From positions 10,111 to 74,110 of the forward strand of contig DATHGT010000059.1 in assembly GCA_035317605.1 (NCBI GenBank): DNA of 64,000 bases. The letters are read 5' to 3'. This DNA is from DATHGT01 sp035317605 (GTDB lineage Bacteria; Methylomirabilota; Methylomirabilia; Rokubacteriales; CSP1-6). Numbering within the stretch: the stretch's first letter is position 1; each line of letters starts with the position of its first letter. A program made the position numbers and the translations under genes. Below the pieces are notes generated by a model that made no database searches, was not told the DNA's origin, and saw only the letters and a program-made list of their open reading frames with translations. This document shows positions 61,260-64,000 of this stretch, in pieces.

Positions 61260-64000
61260 CGCGAAGGGAGGAACGGCGCACCGGGATCGTGAACGTGAAC
61301 GTCGAGCCCGTCCCGACCAGACTCTTCACCCAGATCCGGCCGCCATGCAACTCGATGAACTTGCGGGAGAGCGCCAGCCCGAGCCCGGTGCCCTCCACCT
61401 TCCTGTCGGCCGTGCCGACCTGCCGGAACTCCTCGAACACCGCCTCCTGATCCTCGGGGGCGATGCCCACCCCGGTGTCCGCGACGGACACCTCCACCAT
61501 GCCGTCGCTCACGGCGGCGCGCACGTCGATCCGGCCGCCCTCGGGCGTGAACTTGAGCGCGTTGGAGAGGAGGTTCAGAAGCACCTGCTTCACCTTGCGC
61601 TCGTCGGCGTGGATCGCGCCCATGTGCTCGTCGATGGCCCGGCCGAGCGTGATCCCGCGCCGGCCGGCCCGCTCGCGCACGAGGATCAGGGCGTTGTCGA
61701 TGGCGCCGGGCAGGTCGAAGTCCGCCGGCTCCAGCTCCATCCGCCCGGCCTCGATCTTCGAGAGATCGAGGATGTCGTTGATGAGCGAGAGCAAGTGCTG
61801 CCCTGACGCATAGATGTCTTTCAGGTACTCGTCCTGCTTGTCGTTCAGCTCCCCGAACATGCGCTCGGTCAGGACCTCGGAGAAGCCGATGATGGCGTTG
61901 AGTGGGGTGCGCAGCTCGTGGGACATGTTGGCCAGGAACTCGCTCTTGTGCTGGCTCGCCGCCTCCAACTGGCGGCTCTTGTCCTCGATCTCGCGGAACA
62001 GCCGCGCGTTCTGGACGGCCAGGGCCGACTGCGTGGCGAAGGTCTGGAGCAGCTCGATGGTCTCGCGCGGGAACTCGCCGGGCATCTTCCGCAGCACGGT
62101 GAGGCCGCCGATCAAGTGGCCTTCGCGCAGGAGCGGAACGGCGAGCAACGCCCGGTACCCGGCCCGAGCGAACGCGCCGCGGGCGTGGTGGAGGGTCGGC
62201 AGGGAGTCGCTCTGGATGTCAGCGAGCTGCACCGCTTCCGGCGAGATGGCGAGCTGCCCCGTGGCCCCTTCGCCCTTCCGCACCTGTGCCCTCACCAGCA
62301 CCTCGACGATCTCCGGCTCGAGGTGCGCGGTGGCCCGCGGCTCGAAGACCTCCCGCGCGGCGGCGTATTCGTAGATGACGCCCGCGTCCGCCCCGGCGAG
62401 CTGCGTCGCCCGCGCGACGATCGTGCTGAGCACGGTCTGGAGATCCAGCGTCGAGCTGATGACCTGCCCGACCTCGCCCAGGGCCCGCAGCTCGCCGACG
62501 GATCGCGTCAGCTCGGCGGTCCGCGCGTGCAGCTCGGTGAGCAGACGGGCGTTCTCGATCGCGATCACCGCCTGATCGGCGAAGGTCTGGAGGAGCGCGA
62601 TCTCGTCGTCGGCGAACCCGCCGGGCTCGCGGCGGGACACCGCGATCGCCCCGATCGCCTCGTCATGATGGAGCAGCGGCACCACCAACAGGCTTCGGTA
62701 GCCACGGAGGCGCGCGTTAGCACGCCCGGCTTCGAGCCATCGGGGATCGGTGAGGGCATCGGCGATGTTGAGCGGCCTGCGGTCGCGAATGGCCTGGGCG
62801 TACGCTTCCTCCGAGTGGAGCGGCCGTGGGTAGCTCGCCCTCGCGGTGGCGTCGGCGGCGGCGTCGGTGCTCGTGAGCGCGGCGAGCTCAATCTGATCGT
62901 CCGCGATCCGGGTCAGCACGCTCGTATACGCCCCCAGCAAGCGGACGGCGCTGGTCACGATCGCGTCGAACACCGGTTGGACATCCGTCTGCGAGCGGCT
63001 GATGACACGCAGGATGTCGCTGGTGGCGGTCTGCGTGTCCAGCGCCGTGGTCAGCTCGCGGTTGCTCGCCTTCAGCTCGGCGAACAACCGCACGTTTTCG
63101 ATGGCGATGACGGCCTGATCGGCGAAGGTCTCGAGGAGCGCGATCTCGTCGTCCGTGAACCCGCCGGGCTCGCGGCGGGACACCGCGATCGCCCCGATCG
63201 CCTCGTCGTGACGGAGCAGCGGCACTACCACCAGGCTTGGGGTGCCTCGGACCCGGGCAGCGGCGCGCGCGTCCTCGGACACTCGGGGATCGGTTTGGTA
63301 GTCGACGATATTGATCGGCGCCCGATCGCGCATGACCTGGGCTTGCACCCCCTCGGAGTGGAGCGACCGTGGGTAGAGCGCCCTCTGGGCGGCGTCGGCA
63401 GCATCGTCGGTGCTCGTGAGCGCGGCGATCTCGATCTGATCGCCCGCGACCCGGGTCAGCACGCCCGAGTACGCTCCCAGCAAGCGGACGGCGCTGGCCA
63501 CGATCGCCTGGAACACCGGCTGCACGTCCGTCTGCGAGCGGCTGATGACACGCAGGATGTCGCTGGTGGCGGTCTGCGTGTCCAGCGCCGTGGTCAGCTC
63601 GCGGTTGCTCGCTTGGAGCTCGGTGAACAGCCGCACGTTCTCGATGGCGATCACCGCCTGGTCGGCGAAGGTCTTCAGCAGCGCGACTTGCTGGTCCGGG
63701 AACGGTGTCGGCGATTGGCTGGTCACCGCGATCAAACCCAGAACGCTGTCTCCTCGCAGCAGGGGAATCATCAAACGCGTGCGGTAGCCGCCCAGCCGGG
63801 CGTTCTCAATGTTTTCCGGCGTTGCGGCGGGGTTGTGCTCGATATCCACGAGATGAAAGATGCGGCGCTCGCGCAGCACTTGCGTGACGTGGTTCTCAGC
63901 GCTGAGCGGCACGGGGAACTGGGTGCGGAACCGCTCCACTCGCTCCGCGGGGACGCCGTGAGTCGCCGCCACCCGCAGCGTGTCTCCGTCGACGACAAAG
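61252..64000 (-). CDS. Multi-GAF histidine kinase, N-terminus beyond the window
   Basis: At least four GAF domains are visible, the two inner ones near-identical tandem copies. They are followed by the dimerisation/phosphoacceptor segment [18 protein letters not shown], then HATPase motifs ([43 protein letters not shown]). It is a soluble hybrid-style sensor with no receiver in the visible part. The frame stays open to the window edge (…[16 protein letters not shown]), so the start lies outside. No response regulator is adjacent in view. The ligand is unknown. Confidence 0.9.
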   Translation of the reverse strand, partial: FVVDGDTLRVAATHGVPAERVERFRTQFPVPLSAENHVTQVLRERRIFHLVDIEHNPAATPENIENARLGGYRTRLMIPLLRGDSVLGLIAVTSQSPTPFPDQQVALLKTFADQAVIAIENVRLFTELQASNRELTTALDTQTATSDILRVISRSQTDVQPVFQAIVASAVRLLGAYSGVLTRVAGDQIEIAALTSTDDAADAAQRALYPRSLHSEGVQAQVMRDRAPINIVDYQTDPRVSEDARAAARVRGTPSLVVVPLLRHDEAIGAIAVSRREPGGFTDDEIALLETFADQAVIAIENVRLFAELKASNRELTTALDTQTATSDILRVISRSQTDVQPVFDAIVTSAVRLLGAYTSVLTRIADDQIELAALTSTDAAADATARASYPRPLHSEEAYAQAIRDRRPLNIADALTDPRWLEAGRANARLRGYRSLLVVPLLHHDEAIGAIAVSRREPGGFADDEIALLQTFADQAVIAIENARLLTELHARTAELTRSVGELRALGEVGQVISSTLDLQTVLSTIVARATQLAGADAGVIYEYAAAREVFEPRATAHLEPEIVEVLVRAQVRKGEGATGQLAISPEAVQLADIQSDSLPTLHHARGAFARAGYRALLAVPLLREGHLIGGLTVLRKMPGEFPRETIELLQTFATQSALAVQNARLFREIEDKSRQLEAASQHKSEFLANMSHELRTPLNAIIGFSEVLTERMFGELNDKQDEYLKDIYASGQHLLSLINDILDLSKIEAGRMELEPADFDLPGAIDNALILVRERAGRRGITLGRAIDEHMGAIHADERKVKQVLLNLLSNALKFTPEGGRIDVRAAVSDGMVEVSVADTGVGIAPEDQEAVFEEFRQVGTADRKVEGTGLGLALSRKFIELHGGRIWVKSLVGTGSTFTFTIPVRRSSLRVT
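62550..63635. repeat. Tandem duplication of a 543-bp GAF unit
   Basis: Two units of 543 bases (181 codons) lie end to end. The same bases recur at exact distance, for example GATGACACGC at 63001 and 63544, and CCGGGCTCGC at 62621 and 63164. They encode the paired GAF domains of the kinase. Confidence 0.85.

Overview
The window is GC-rich, about two thirds G+C by eye. GTG starts are frequent and many genes overlap as ATGA or GTGA. It encodes a diderm, LPS-making bacterium: kdsA, kdsD, lptA, lptB, lptC, lptE and lptFG are all present. The mix of a GuaB3-type IMP dehydrogenase relative, a bifunctional FBP aldolase/phosphatase, UPF0182, rpoN-hpf-rapZ after the Lpt genes, and PaaK/PaaA-like genes suggests the Rokubacteria/Methylomirabilota neighbourhood. 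That placement is inference and needs a marker-gene tree. I see no rRNA, tRNA or CRISPR array.

Layout. 1-2.8 kb is a decayed accessory patch: a frameshifted RHS C-terminus, a small membrane zinc-ribbon protein, a transposase remnant, a DUF4238 gene and an orphan RHH antitoxin. 2.9-28.4 kb is a dense housekeeping block on the plus strand: uvrC, leuS, lptE, holA, a ceramidase-like gene, (rpsT on minus), murJ, a Xer recombinase, a poly(A) polymerase/CCA-type enzyme, pyrG, kdsA, kdsD, lptC, lptA, lptB, rpoN, hpf, rapZ, metK, UPF0182 and a membrane protein. 28.5-32.9 kb is an accessory segment of lower GC: a beta-helix protein, exported proteins, a metzincin protease with a 141-bp tandem repeat array, and duplicated scars. 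32.9-47.1 kb returns to housekeeping: an LptF-LptG fusion, an exported unknown, valS, birA, guaB3, guaA, dnaE and accA. 47.1-64 kb holds an isolated radical SAM gene, a SorC-type regulator divergent from FBP aldolase/phosphatase, miaB, a BFN-domain protein, a glycosyltransferase, two small proteins, PaaK-like and PaaA-like genes, a zinc-ribbon membrane protein, a large cyclase-ATPase-TPR regulator, and a multi-GAF histidine kinase running off the right edge.

How it fits together. kdsA/kdsD feed Kdo synthesis, and LptB, LptFG, LptC, LptA and LptE supply most of the export bridge. LptF and LptG, normally two proteins, are one polypeptide here. The most unusual structure is at 29.48-32.9 kb. A 3'-end copy of lptFG lies 3.2 kb from the intact gene, is bracketed by 30-bp direct repeats, and flanks a cassette of secreted proteins including the 141-bp-periodic protease. 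This looks like a duplication or integration scar at the end of an essential gene.
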